Positions 55,191-63,979 are shown, numbered from the stretch's first letter. The stretch is 64,000 bases of DNA from Pseudomonas sp. ATCC PTA-122608 (GCF_001952855.1 NZ_LPNO01000001.1:192073-256072); one strand, 5' to 3'. Numbers and translations: made by a program. The notes: generated by a model from the sequence alone, not told the origin.

Positions 55191-56177
55191 ATGACACGCA
55201 ATAAATTCCCCGCTTCGCCAACCAAGCCTCACAGCCCATCCCGCGCCTGGCGTGCGATAGCTGCAGTGCTGTTCAGCGTTCTGCTGGCTCCGACCGCCGC
55301 GTTCGCCGATAACACCGCACCAGCCACCCCGCCTGCTGCCACTGCGCCAGCCCCCGAGCAAAATGCTCCTGCGCCAGCCGCCGCACCCGCTGCCACCGAC
55401 CCGGCCCTGGCCGCCGAAGGCGCACCGGCTGACGATTCCGGCGTCGTGCTGGAAGAAGACAACAGCCTGGGCATGGCCCACGACCTGTCGCCCTGGGGCA
55501 TGTACCAGAACGCTGACATCATCGTGAAGATCGTGATGATCGGCCTGGCCATCGCCTCGATCATCACCTGGACCATCTGGATCGCCAAGGGCTTCGAGCT
55601 GCTGGGCGCCAAGCGTCGCCTGCGCACTGAAATCGTCCACCTGAAAAAAGCCACCACCCTTAAAGAAGCCAGCGAAAGCGCGGCGAAGAAGGGTACCCTG
55701 GCACACCTGCTGGTTCACGACGCACTCGAAGAGATGCGCCTGTCCGCCAACACACGTGAAAAAGAAGGCATCAAGGAACGCGTCAGCTTCCGTCTTGAGC
55801 GCCTGGTTGCCGCCTGCGGTCGCAACATGAGCAACGGCACCGGCGTGCTGGCCACCATCGGTTCCACCGCGCCCTTCGTCGGCCTGTTCGGTACCGTGTG
55901 GGGCATCATGAACAGCTTCATCGGCATCGCCAAAACCCAGACCACCAACCTCGCCGTCGTGGCTCCCGGCATCGCCGAAGCCCTGCTGGCAACGGCACTG
56001 GGCCTGGTTGCCGCGATTCCTGCGGTAGTCATCTACAACGTCTTCGCCCGTTCGATCGCCGGCTACAAGGCCCAGGTATCAGACGCTTCGGCAGAAGTCC
56101 TGTTGCTGGTCAGCCGTGACCTCGATCACCTGCCTACCGAGCGCAGCTCGCAACCGCATATGGTGAAAGTGGGGTAA
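55191..56177 (+). CDS. exbB: TonB-system energy transducer ExbB
   Basis: A 328-residue proton-channel subunit of the TonB complex. The N-terminal signal-like segment (to about residue 40) is followed by a 60-residue Ala/Pro-rich periplasmic extension, a known feature of Pseudomonas ExbB. Three membrane segments follow: about residues 108-128, 218-240 and 258-283, with the MotA/TolQ-ExbB signature ATIGSTAPFVGLFGTVWGIM and GLVAAIPAVVIYNVFAR. It heads exbB-exbD-tonB. The AT-rich upstream gap (55006-55190) is a likely promoter and may contain a Fur site, but I find no convincing match. Confidence 0.95.
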   Translation: MTRNKFPASPTKPHSPSRAWRAIAAVLFSVLLAPTAAFADNTAPATPPAATAPAPEQNAPAPAAAPAATDPALAAEGAPADDSGVVLEEDNSLGMAHDLSPWGMYQNADIIVKIVMIGLAIASIITWTIWIAKGFELLGAKRRLRTEIVHLKKATTLKEASESAAKKGTLAHLLVHDALEEMRLSANTREKEGIKERVSFRLERLVAACGRNMSNGTGVLATIGSTAPFVGLFGTVWGIMNSFIGIAKTQTTNLAVVAPGIAEALLATALGLVAAIPAVVIYNVFARSIAGYKAQVSDASAEVLLLVSRDLDHLPTERSSQPHMVKVG

Positions 56178-56183
56178 TCGGCC

Positions 56184-56609
56184 ATGGGCCTGCATTTGAA
56201 TCAAGGCGACGACGAGCTCGTCGAGAACCACGAAATCAACGTCACGCCGTTTATCGACGTGATGCTGGTGCTGCTGATCATCTTCATGGTGGCCGCACCA
56301 CTGGCCACTGTGGACATCAAGGTCGACCTGCCCGCCTCCAGCGCGAAACCTGCGCCGCGGCCGGAGAAACCGATATTCCTCAGCGTCAAGGCGGACCAAC
56401 GTCTGTTCCTGGGCGAAGAAGAAGTCAAATCCGAAACCCTGGGCGCGGTGCTCGACGCCAAGACCCAGGGCAAGAAAGACACGACGATCTTCTTCCAGGC
56501 CGACAAGGGCGTGGACTACGGCGACCTGATGAGCGTGATGGATGCCCTGCGGGCAGCCGGCTACCTCAAGGTAGGCCTGGTCGGACTTGAGACGGCAGCC
56601 AAGAAATGA
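56184..56609 (+). CDS. exbD: TonB-system protein ExbD
   Basis: A 141-residue partner of ExbB. The single membrane segment covers about residues 20-42 (INVTPFIDVMLVLLIIFMVA), with the essential proton-carrying aspartate in FIDVMLV. The periplasmic domain follows and ends GYLKVGLVGLE. It starts 6 bp after exbB and overlaps tonB by 4 nt, so the three are one translation-coupled operon. Confidence 0.95.
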   Translation: MGLHLNQGDDELVENHEINVTPFIDVMLVLLIIFMVAAPLATVDIKVDLPASSAKPAPRPEKPIFLSVKADQRLFLGEEEVKSETLGAVLDAKTQGKKDTTIFFQADKGVDYGDLMSVMDALRAAGYLKVGLVGLETAAKK

Positions 56610-57355
56610 TCACGACGCGCCACAAACTGACGCGTTATGGCACCAGCCTCGCCGTCGTGCTGGGCGTCCACGCCGTCGCGATCATCATCGCGCTCCAGTG
56701 GTCGGCGCCACATATGGTCCAGCTGCCTCCGGCGGCCATGGTTATCGACCTGGCACCGATGCCGGCGCCTCCACCTCCGGCCCCGCCGAAGGTGGTAACG
56801 CCGCCGCAACCGCCCGCGCCGGTGGAAGAGCTGCCATTGCCGAAACTGGCCGAGGCACCGAAGCCGACGATCCAGGTGCCAAAGCCGGTCAAACCCAAGC
56901 CAAAACCACAGCCGCCCAAGCCTGTGGAGAAGAAGCCCGATCCGCCCAAGGAGAAACCTTCCGAGGAGCCACCGAGCGAAACTCCGCAGAACAACGCGCC
57001 TACGGAGAAGTCCGCTCAGCCACAACCGGGCCCTTCACCGCAGCAGATCGCGGCCAAGGCCACCTGGGAAAGTACCCTGCTGGGCCACCTGCAGAAGTAC
57101 AAGAAGTACCCGCCGGGCGCCCAGGCGCGTGGCAAGGAAGGTCTGAACCGCCTGCGTTTCGTGGTAGATGCCGACGGTAACGTACTGTCCTATGAACTGG
57201 TGGGCCGCTCTGGCAACGCCGATCTGGACCGCGCCACCCTCGACATGATTCGTCGCGCCCAGCCGCTGCCCAAGCCGCCGGCCGACATGTTGAAAGGCGG
57301 CAGCATCGAGATCGTTGCGCCGTTCGTTTACAACATCGAAAAACGTCGCCGGTAA
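56606..57355 (+). CDS. tonB: Energy transducer TonB
   Basis: A 249-residue TonB. The N-terminal anchor is residues about 14-34 (SLAVVLGVHAVAIIIALQWS), with the conserved histidine facing ExbD. A long proline-rich spacer spans residues 50-140, with PK and KP repeats (VKPKPKPQPPKPVEKKPD). The C-terminal domain (160-245) begins LGHLQKYKKYPPGAQARGKE and has the YP motif that contacts TonB boxes of outer-membrane receptors. It overlaps exbD by ATGA. A stem-loop without a T tract (57362-57387) follows. Confidence 0.95.
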   Translation: MITTRHKLTRYGTSLAVVLGVHAVAIIIALQWSAPHMVQLPPAAMVIDLAPMPAPPPPAPPKVVTPPQPPAPVEELPLPKLAEAPKPTIQVPKPVKPKPKPQPPKPVEKKPDPPKEKPSEEPPSETPQNNAPTEKSAQPQPGPSPQQIAAKATWESTLLGHLQKYKKYPPGAQARGKEGLNRLRFVVDADGNVLSYELVGRSGNADLDRATLDMIRRAQPLPKPPADMLKGGSIEIVAPFVYNIEKRRR

Positions 57356-57361
57356 TCCTCT

Positions 57362-57387
57362 CCGTGGGCACTCTCGGGTGCCCACGG
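57362..57387 (+). terminator. Stem-loop after tonB
   Basis: CCGTGGGCAC-loop-GTGCCCACGG, a stable 10-bp stem without a T tract just past the tonB stop codon. It may end or stabilise the transcript. Confidence 0.5.
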
Positions 57388-57491
57388 CTGCTACGTCTCC
57401 CTGCCTATCGCCGCAAGCTGAACCCCAGTTGAACAGGCCTCAACCTAACTTTATCTTCACTTGTAACATTTAAAGACAAAGCCAATCATCC

Positions 57492-57510
57492 GCGAATCGT
57501 TCTCATTAGC
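57492..57510 (+). promoter_or_regulatory. Fur-box-like site before the iron cassette
   Basis: GCGAATCGTTCTCATTAGC matches 12 of 19 positions of the consensus GATAATGATAATCATTATC, with the right half (TCATTA) best. It ends 11 bp before the cupredoxin start codon, where binding would block the ribosome-site end of the promoter region. Confidence 0.6.
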
Positions 57511-57521
57511 GGACATTCGGC

Positions 57522-57857
57522 ATGCCCAACCTTGCCCGGCTGGCTCTTCTCCTACTGGCTTTTCCCGTCGCAGCGCAAGCGGATCAGTTGGTCACCCTAG
57601 TCATTCAAAACCACACCTTCAGCCCCTCGACGTTCGAGGTGCCGGCCGGGGAACGCTTTCGTATTCAACTCACCAGCCATGACGAAAGCGTCGATGAGTT
57701 CGAAAGCTATGACATGAAATTCGAAAAAATCATCGTCCCCGGCAACACCGTTACGGTGTTCGCCGGCCCGCTGCATCCCGGCACCTACACCTTCTTCGAT
57801 GACTACCACCCGGACCAGGCCAAAGGCACGGTCACTGCGGTCGCGGCCAAGGAGTAA
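57522..57857 (+). CDS. Cupredoxin-fold periplasmic protein (EfeO Cup domain-like)
   Basis: A 111-residue secreted protein: signal peptide about residues 1-21 (LALLLLAFPVAAQA-D), then one cupredoxin-like beta-sandwich of the type fused to EfeO proteins. It contains NHTFSPSTFEVPAGERFRIQ, GPLHPGTYTFFDDYHP. There is no cysteine and no full His-Cys-His-Met set, so it probably does not bind a type-1 copper; conserved acidic residues (DESVDEFES, DDYHPD) may bind iron instead. It starts a cassette with FTR1 (3 bp later) and P19, behind a Fur-box-like sequence, and so belongs to elemental iron uptake. Confidence 0.88.
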   Translation: MPNLARLALLLLAFPVAAQADQLVTLVIQNHTFSPSTFEVPAGERFRIQLTSHDESVDEFESYDMKFEKIIVPGNTVTVFAGPLHPGTYTFFDDYHPDQAKGTVTAVAAKE

Positions 57858-57860
57858 GCC

Positions 57861-58679
57861 ATGCTGGCCTGTCTGTTGATCGTGTTTCGAGAAGTACTGG
57901 AAGCCGGGATCGTGGTGGGGATTGTGATGGCCGCCACCCAAGGCCTGGCCAGACGCGGGCTGTTCATTGGTGGAGGAATCGCGGCCGGCGTACTCGGTGC
58001 CGGCGTCCTCGCGCTCTTTACCGGCGCAATCACCCAGGCGCTGCAAGGCTTCGGCCAAGAAATTTTCAACGCGGCCATTCTGGTGGTCGCCGTGGTGATG
58101 CTGGGCTGGCACAACCTGTGGATGGCCAGCCACGGTCGCGAGCTGGCGACCCAACTGCGCAGCGCCGGCAATGCCGTACTCAACGGCGAAAAATCACTCT
58201 GGGCCCTGGCCGTAGTGATTACCGTCGCCGTACTGCGCGAAGGCTCGGAAATCGTGCTGTTCCTTTACGGCATCGCCGCGTCGAGCCAGGCAGACCCGCT
58301 CTCGATGCTGACCGGCGGCGTGCTCGGCATCGCTGCCGGGGCCGCGTTGTCCTGGCTGATGTACCGCGGCCTGGTCGCCATCAGCCTCAAGCGCCTGTTC
58401 TCGATTACCGGCTGGATGATCGCCTTGCTCGCCGCCGGCATGGCCGGCCGGGCCGCCGCGATCCTTGCCGGTATCGACCTGATTCCCGCCTGGGGCTACC
58501 AGCTCTGGGACACCTCCTGGCTGGTCTCCGATGGCAGCCTCACAGGCCGGGCACTGACCGCGCTGGTGGGCTACACCGACCGGCCACTGGGCGTCCAGTT
58601 GGTTGCCTGGTCCGTCACCCTCGCGCTCCTGGTGCTGGGTAACCGCTTACTGCATTCACGCGCGACACAATCACCTTAA
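57861..58679 (+). CDS. FTR1-family iron permease
   Basis: A 272-residue inner-membrane permease of the FTR1/EfeU/FetM family with about seven membrane segments. Both iron-binding REXXE motifs are present: REVLEAGIVVG near residue 10 and REGSEIVLFLYG near residue 129. It moves iron, probably Fe(II) or Fe(III) handed over by the periplasmic partners encoded on each side. It lies 3 bp after the cupredoxin gene and 19 bp before P19, so the three are one operon. Confidence 0.93.
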   Translation: MLACLLIVFREVLEAGIVVGIVMAATQGLARRGLFIGGGIAAGVLGAGVLALFTGAITQALQGFGQEIFNAAILVVAVVMLGWHNLWMASHGRELATQLRSAGNAVLNGEKSLWALAVVITVAVLREGSEIVLFLYGIAASSQADPLSMLTGGVLGIAAGAALSWLMYRGLVAISLKRLFSITGWMIALLAAGMAGRAAAILAGIDLIPAWGYQLWDTSWLVSDGSLTGRALTALVGYTDRPLGVQLVAWSVTLALLVLGNRLLHSRATQSP

Positions 58680-58698
58680 CCGCCCCAGGAGCCCCACC

Positions 58699-59229
58699 AT
58701 GAAACCTCTGCGCAATCCCTTGGCCGCCGCACTGCTGCTTGTCAGCGCCGTGGCCGCTTCCTCCCTCGCCCAGGCCCGCGAATACCCGATCGGCGGGCCA
58801 GTCCAGATCAACGATATGGAAATCGCCTCCTCCTATCTGGTGGGCATCGAAATGGCGCCGATGCCGCCGGGCATGGTGATGAGCAAGGACTCGGTGCACC
58901 TTGAAACGGACGTGCACGCCACCGCCGACAACAAGTACGGCCTGTCCAACGGCGAGTGGGTGCCCTACCTGACCATCAGCTACTCGCTGGTCAAGCAAGG
59001 TTCGCCCGACTACAAGGAAATCGGTACGTTGCTGCCGATGGTGGCCAAAGACGGCGCCCACTACGCGAACAACGTGAAGATGGACGGCCCCGGCACCTAC
59101 ACCGTGGTATTGCGCTATGAAAGCCCGCAAATCAAAGGTTTCTTCCACCATGTGGACAAGGAAACCGGCGTGCCTGACTGGTGGGCTCCCTTCACCGAAA
59201 CCTTCACCTTCAAGTACCCGCAGAAGTGA
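58699..59229 (+). CDS. P19-family periplasmic iron-transport protein
   Basis: A 176-residue secreted protein: signal peptide about residues 1-27 (ALLLVSAVAASSLAQA-R), mature part of the P19/Tp34/FetP family. Metal-ligand candidates of the family are visible in YLVGIEMAPMPPGM (Glu, Met) and SVHLETDVHATADNKYG (His pair). P19 dimers bind copper and iron and feed FTR1 permeases. It is the last gene of the cassette. The polyferredoxin (FtrD) that often follows is absent: oxyR comes next after 114 bp. The ATG was chosen by the signal peptide and CCAGGAG upstream. Confidence 0.92.
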   Translation: MKPLRNPLAAALLLVSAVAASSLAQAREYPIGGPVQINDMEIASSYLVGIEMAPMPPGMVMSKDSVHLETDVHATADNKYGLSNGEWVPYLTISYSLVKQGSPDYKEIGTLLPMVAKDGAHYANNVKMDGPGTYTVVLRYESPQIKGFFHHVDKETGVPDWWAPFTETFTFKYPQK

Positions 59230-59343
59230 AATACCGGGCCGTGATACTCGATTAACCAGTGTCGTGGCCCCTACGCTGTCTGATAACGTGCGTCTATCGA
59301 TTGCAGCCGGTATGCTTGGCCCGCAACCTCATGGACGCCCGCT

Positions 59344-60264
59344 ATGACTCTTACAGAATTACGCTACATCGTTACCCTCGCCCAAGAGCAGCACTTCGGC
59401 CACGCGGCCGAGCGTTGCCACGTCAGCCAGCCGACGCTGTCGGTGGGTGTGAAGAAGCTTGAAGACGAACTCGGTGTGCTGATTTTCGAGCGCAGCAAAA
59501 GCGCCGTGCGCCTCACGCCCGTCGGCGAAGGCATCGTCGCCCAGGCCCAGAAGGTTCTGGAACAGGCCCAAAGCATTCGCGAGCTGGCCCAGGCTGGCAA
59601 GAACCAGCTGACCGCCCCGCTGAAAGTCGGCGCCATCTACACCGTCGGCCCGTACCTGTTCCCCCACTTGATTCCGCAACTGCACCGCGTCGCGCCGCAG
59701 ATGCCGCTGTATATCGAAGAAAACTTCACCCACGTGCTGCGCGACAAACTGCGTAACGGCGAACTGGACGCGATCATCATCGCCCTGCCGTTCAACGAGG
59801 CAGACGTGCTGACCCTGCCGCTCTACGATGAGCCGTTCTACGTGCTGATGCCGGCGTCCCACCCGTGGACGCAAAAAGAAACCATCGACGCCGCCCTGCT
59901 CAATGACAAGAGCCTGCTGTTGCTGGGCGAAGGCCACTGCTTCCGCGACCAGGTGCTGGAAGCCTGCCCGACCCTGACCAAGGGCAATGACGGCGCCAAG
60001 CACACCACCGTGGAATCCAGCTCCCTGGAAACCATTCGCCACATGGTCGCCTCCGGCCTGGGCATTTCGATCCTGCCGCTGTCGGCGGTGGACAGCCATC
60101 ACTACGCCCCCGGCGTGATCGCCGTGCGCCCACTGACGCCGCCGGTGCCGTTCCGTACCGTGGCGATCGCCTGGCGCGCCAGCTTCCCGCGGCCGAAAGC
60201 GATTGAAATCCTCGCCGACTCGATCCGCCTGTGTTCGGTGGCCAAACCGCCTGCTGCGAGCTAA
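59344..60264 (+). CDS. oxyR: Hydrogen peroxide-sensing regulator OxyR
   Basis: A 306-residue LysR-type regulator of oxidative-stress genes. The DNA-binding part starts MTLTELRYIVTLAQEQHFGH, with CHVSQPTLSVGVKKLEDELG. The redox cysteines are in LLLGEGHCFRDQVLEACPTL, eight residues apart, which is the OxyR hallmark. The gene precedes recG in the conserved oxyR-recG arrangement; recG starts 8 bp after the oxyR stop. Location beside an iron-uptake cassette fits the known coupling of iron and peroxide stress, but is not proof of control. Confidence 0.97.
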   Translation: MTLTELRYIVTLAQEQHFGHAAERCHVSQPTLSVGVKKLEDELGVLIFERSKSAVRLTPVGEGIVAQAQKVLEQAQSIRELAQAGKNQLTAPLKVGAIYTVGPYLFPHLIPQLHRVAPQMPLYIEENFTHVLRDKLRNGELDAIIIALPFNEADVLTLPLYDEPFYVLMPASHPWTQKETIDAALLNDKSLLLLGEGHCFRDQVLEACPTLTKGNDGAKHTTVESSSLETIRHMVASGLGISILPLSAVDSHHYAPGVIAVRPLTPPVPFRTVAIAWRASFPRPKAIEILADSIRLCSVAKPPAAS

Positions 60265-60272
60265 GTAACGGT

Positions 60273-62348
60273 ATGACTGAGCTGTCGCAGGTGTCGGTGA
60301 CGGCACTCAAGGGTGTCGGGGAAGCCATGGCCGAGAAATTGGCCAAGGTCGGCCTGGAAAATCTCCAGGACGTGTTGTTCCACCTGCCCCTGCGTTACCA
60401 GGACCGCACCCGCGTAGTGCCCATCGGCCAACTGCGCCCGGGGCAGGACGCGGTGGTTGAAGGCACCGTCAGCGGCGCCGATGTGGTGATGGGCAAGCGC
60501 CGCAGCTTGGTCGTGCGCCTGCAAGACGGCACCGGCGGCCTGAGCCTGCGCTTCTACCATTTCAGCAACGCCCAGAAGGAAGGCCTCAAGCGTGGCACCC
60601 GCGTGCGTTGCTACGGCGAAGCCCGGCCCGGCGCTTCGGGGCTGGAAATCTACCACCCGGAATACCGCGCCATTACCGGCGACGAACCGCCGCCAGTGGA
60701 CACTACCCTCACACCGATCTACCCGCTCACCGAAGGCCTGACCCAACAGCGCCTGCGCCAGTTGTGCATGCAAACCCTGACGATGCTCGGGCCAAAAAGC
60801 CTGCCCGACTGGCTGCCTCAGGAACTGGCGCGCGACTATCAACTCGCACCGCTGGATGATGCGATTCGCTACCTGCATCACCCACCTGCCGACGCCGATG
60901 TCGACGAGCTGGCCCTCGGTCATCACTGGGCCCAGCATCGCCTGGCATTCGAAGAACTGCTGACCCACCAACTGTCCCAGCAACGCCTGCGCGAGAGCAT
61001 GCGTTCCCTGCGCGCGCCGGCGATGCCCAAGGCCACACGTCTTCCGGCTCAATATCTGGCCAACCTGGGGTTTGCACCGACGGGCGCCCAGCAAAGGGTC
61101 GGCAATGAAATCGCCTACGACCTGAGCCAGAAAGAACCCATGCTGCGGCTGATCCAGGGCGACGTAGGCGCGGGTAAAACCGTGGTCGCCGCACTCGCCG
61201 CGTTGCAGGCCCTCGAAGCGGGTTATCAGGTTGCACTGATGGCGCCTACCGAGATTCTTGCCGAACAGCACTTCATCACCTTCAAGCGCTGGCTCGAACC
61301 ACTGGGCCTGGAAGTCGCGTGGCTGGCCGGCAAGCTCAAGGGCAAGAACCGCGTATCGGCCCTGGAACAAATCGCCGCCGGCGCCCCGATGGTGGTGGGC
61401 ACCCACGCGCTGTTCCAGGACGAAGTGAAGTTCAAGAACCTCGCGCTGGTGATCATCGACGAACAGCACCGCTTCGGCGTGCAGCAGCGCCTGGCCCTGC
61501 GCCAGAAAGGCGTGGGCGGCCGCATGAGCCCGCACCAGTTGATCATGACCGCCACACCGATCCCGCGCACCCTGGCCATGAGCGCCTACGCTGACCTCGA
61601 CACTTCGATCCTCGACGAACTGCCGCCGGGCCGAACGCCGGTCAACACGGTGCTGGTCACCGACACTCGCCGGGTCGAAGTGATCGAACGGGTGCGCGGT
61701 GCCTGTGCCGAAGGCCGTCAGGCGTATTGGGTGTGCACGCTGATCGAAGAGTCCGAAGAACTGACCTGCCAGGCTGCCGAAACCACCTATGAAGACCTCA
61801 CCAGCGCCTTGGGCGAACTCAAGGTCGGGCTGATCCACGGCCGCATGAAGCCGGTGGAAAAGGCCGCGGTGATGGCCGAGTTCAAGGCCGGCAATTTGCA
61901 ATTGCTGGTGGCGACCACCGTCATCGAAGTCGGCGTCGACGTGCCCAACGCCAGCCTGATGATCATCGAGAACCCCGAGCGCCTTGGCCTGGCCCAACTG
62001 CACCAATTACGTGGCCGCGTCGGCCGGGGCAGCGCTGCCAGCCATTGTGTGCTGCTGTACCACCCGCCACTGTCGCAGGTGGGCCGCCAGCGCCTGGGCA
62101 TCATGCGTGAGACCAACGACGGTTTCGTGATCGCCGAAAAAGACCTCGAACTGCGCGGCCCCGGCGAAATGCTCGGCACCCGCCAGACCGGCCTGCTGCA
62201 ATTCAAGGTCGCCGACCTGATGCGCGACGCCGACCTGTTGCCCGCCGTGCGCGATGCCGCCCAGGCGTTGATCGAGCGCTGGCCGGAGCATGTCAGCCCG
62301 TTACTGGATCGCTGGCTCAGGCATGGGCAGCAATACGGCCAAGTGTGA
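60273..62348 (+). CDS. recG: ATP-dependent DNA helicase RecG
   Basis: A 691-residue branched-DNA helicase for fork reversal and recombination. The N-terminal wedge/OB domain covers residues about 1-170 (VSVTALKGVGEAMAEKLAKV, FHLPLRYQDRT). Helicase motifs: Walker A LIQGDVGAGKTVVA near residue 295, Ia MAPTEILAEQH, II IIDEQHRFGVQQR, III TATPIPRT, and the C-terminal part VIEVGVDVPNASLMIIENPE, QLRGRVGRG. Length is standard. The start MTELSQVSV follows the oxyR stop by 8 bp. A 100-bp REPIN follows the gene. Confidence 0.97.
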   Translation: MTELSQVSVTALKGVGEAMAEKLAKVGLENLQDVLFHLPLRYQDRTRVVPIGQLRPGQDAVVEGTVSGADVVMGKRRSLVVRLQDGTGGLSLRFYHFSNAQKEGLKRGTRVRCYGEARPGASGLEIYHPEYRAITGDEPPPVDTTLTPIYPLTEGLTQQRLRQLCMQTLTMLGPKSLPDWLPQELARDYQLAPLDDAIRYLHHPPADADVDELALGHHWAQHRLAFEELLTHQLSQQRLRESMRSLRAPAMPKATRLPAQYLANLGFAPTGAQQRVGNEIAYDLSQKEPMLRLIQGDVGAGKTVVAALAALQALEAGYQVALMAPTEILAEQHFITFKRWLEPLGLEVAWLAGKLKGKNRVSALEQIAAGAPMVVGTHALFQDEVKFKNLALVIIDEQHRFGVQQRLALRQKGVGGRMSPHQLIMTATPIPRTLAMSAYADLDTSILDELPPGRTPVNTVLVTDTRRVEVIERVRGACAEGRQAYWVCTLIEESEELTCQAAETTYEDLTSALGELKVGLIHGRMKPVEKAAVMAEFKAGNLQLLVATTVIEVGVDVPNASLMIIENPERLGLAQLHQLRGRVGRGSAASHCVLLYHPPLSQVGRQRLGIMRETNDGFVIAEKDLELRGPGEMLGTRQTGLLQFKVADLMRDADLLPAVRDAAQALIERWPEHVSPLLDRWLRHGQQYGQV

Positions 62349-62359
62349 CGCTGACCCAC

Positions 62360-62459
62360 CGTAGGAGCGAGCTTGCTCGCGAAAAACCTGAGGGCGCCGC
62401 GTTGAATCAGGATGCCCGCATCATCGTTAACGACCTTCGCGAGCAAGCTCGCGCCTACA
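62360..62459. repeat. 100-bp REPIN unit, reverse orientation
   Basis: Left arm CGTAGGAGCGAGCTTGCTCG (first base differs) and complement CGAGCAAGCTCGCGCCTACA; the interior, on the minus strand, reads AACGATGATGCGGGCATCCT and CCCTCAGGTTTTTCGCG. It lies between same-strand recG and the HDOD gene. Confidence 0.9.
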
Positions 62460-62561
62460 CAGGCCTGCAATAGCCGACAGTGTCACAAACCGCACTTAGA
62501 CGACCCTCACTTGTATCAAGCTGGTTATACTCCAATGACTGTAGGAAATTGGATTCAGGCC

Positions 62562-63962
62562 ATGTCAGAAGTTGCCCTCGCCACAGCCCCGCCGACCGCA
62601 CCCTCGGTGATTCGGACGCTGCTTGCAAAGCTCGCTATCAGCTACACGGAAGTTGCCGAACGCCCTGGCCTGAACCCGGCACAAAAGGTTCAGGCAGTGT
62701 TGCTCGATGATGCCGTGGGTGCACTCATGGTGCTGTTTCCACAGAGTCAGCTGCTGGACCTCAATCGCCTGGCCGAACTTACCGGCCGCCGCCTCACGGC
62801 CGTGTCGCCGGAGCGCCTCGAGCGCATGCTCGGCAAACACAGCCTGAGCCTGCTGCCTGGCCTGCCGCCGCTCACCAGCTCGCCGTGCCTGTACGAAGAA
62901 AGCCTGTTGCGTGAGCCAACCGTGCTGGTGCACTCGGGCGAGGCCGGGCTGCTGCTGGAGATTTCCAGCGACGCCTTCAAGAGCATGCTGACCAAGGCCA
63001 GTGCCGCGCATTTCGGCGAGCCGCTGAGCAGCATCCGGCCGAACCTGGATCGCCCCAACGACGACCGCGAGGAAATCACCCAGGCAATGCAGGCGTTCAC
63101 CGCCCGCCGTATCCAGCAGCGCCTGGAAGCGACCATCGAGATTCCACCGCTGGCCGACACGGCGCAGAAGATCATCAAGCTGCGGGTCGACCCCAACGCC
63201 ACCATCGACGACATCACCGGCGTGGTGGAAACCGACCCGGCCCTGGCCGCCCAAGTGGTGAGCTGGGCTGCATCGCCCTACTACGCCTCGCCGGGCAAGA
63301 TCCGCTCGGTGGAAGACGCCATCGTGCGCGTGCTGGGCTTTGACCTGGTGATCAACCTTGCGCTGGGCCTGGCCCTGGGCAAGACCTTGAGCCTGCCCAA
63401 GGACCACCCGCAACAGGCCACGCCGTACTGGCACCAGTCGATCTACACCGCCGCGGTGATCGAAGGCCTGACCCGCGCCATGCCCCGCGCCCAGCGCCCG
63501 GAAGCCGGCCTGACCTACCTGGCCGGCCTGCTGCACAACTTCGGCTACCTGTTGCTGGCCCACGTCTTCCCGCCGCATTTCTCGCTGATCTGCCGGCACC
63601 TGGAGGTCAACCCGCACCTGTGCCACAGCTACATCGAACAGCACCTGCTGGGTATCAGCCGCGAGCAGATTGGTGCGTGGTTGATGCGTTACTGGGACAT
63701 GCCGGACGAACTGTCCACGGCCCTGCGCTTCCAGCACGACCCGACCTACGACGGGCAATATGCGGAATACCCGAACCTGGTGTGCCTGGCCGTACGTTTG
63801 TTGCGCAGCCGGGGGATCGGCTCCGGGCCGGATGAAGACATCCCGGACGAACTGCTTGAGCGCCTGGGGCTGACCCGGGACAAGGCAGAGGATGTGGTGG
63901 CCAAAGTGCTGGATGCGGAAACGTTGCTGCGCGAACTGGCGTCGCAGTTCAGCCAAGGCTAA
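62562..63962 (+). CDS. Aminoacyl-tRNA deacylase-like and HDOD two-domain protein
   Basis: A 466-residue protein. Residues about 10-155 resemble a YbaK/ProX-type aminoacyl-tRNA deacylase, but the position of the catalytic lysine in VFKTLL of YbaK reads VQAVLL, so activity is doubtful. Residues about 195-430 form an HDOD domain (IEIPPLADTAQKIIKLRVDP, ASPYYASPGKIRSVEDAIVR), where the HD pair is replaced by LLHNFG. HDOD proteins are signalling scaffolds without known catalysis. The same combination is found beside recG in other Pseudomonas as I recall (PA5346). The ATG is an estimate; an earlier one at 62535 is possible. A truncated REP begins 18 bp past the stop. Confidence 0.85.
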   Translation: MSEVALATAPPTAPSVIRTLLAKLAISYTEVAERPGLNPAQKVQAVLLDDAVGALMVLFPQSQLLDLNRLAELTGRRLTAVSPERLERMLGKHSLSLLPGLPPLTSSPCLYEESLLREPTVLVHSGEAGLLLEISSDAFKSMLTKASAAHFGEPLSSIRPNLDRPNDDREEITQAMQAFTARRIQQRLEATIEIPPLADTAQKIIKLRVDPNATIDDITGVVETDPALAAQVVSWAASPYYASPGKIRSVEDAIVRVLGFDLVINLALGLALGKTLSLPKDHPQQATPYWHQSIYTAAVIEGLTRAMPRAQRPEAGLTYLAGLLHNFGYLLLAHVFPPHFSLICRHLEVNPHLCHSYIEQHLLGISREQIGAWLMRYWDMPDELSTALRFQHDPTYDGQYAEYPNLVCLAVRLLRSRGIGSGPDEDIPDELLERLGLTRDKAEDVVAKVLDAETLLRELASQFSQG

Positions 63963-63979
63963 AACCTCAGCAGATCAAT

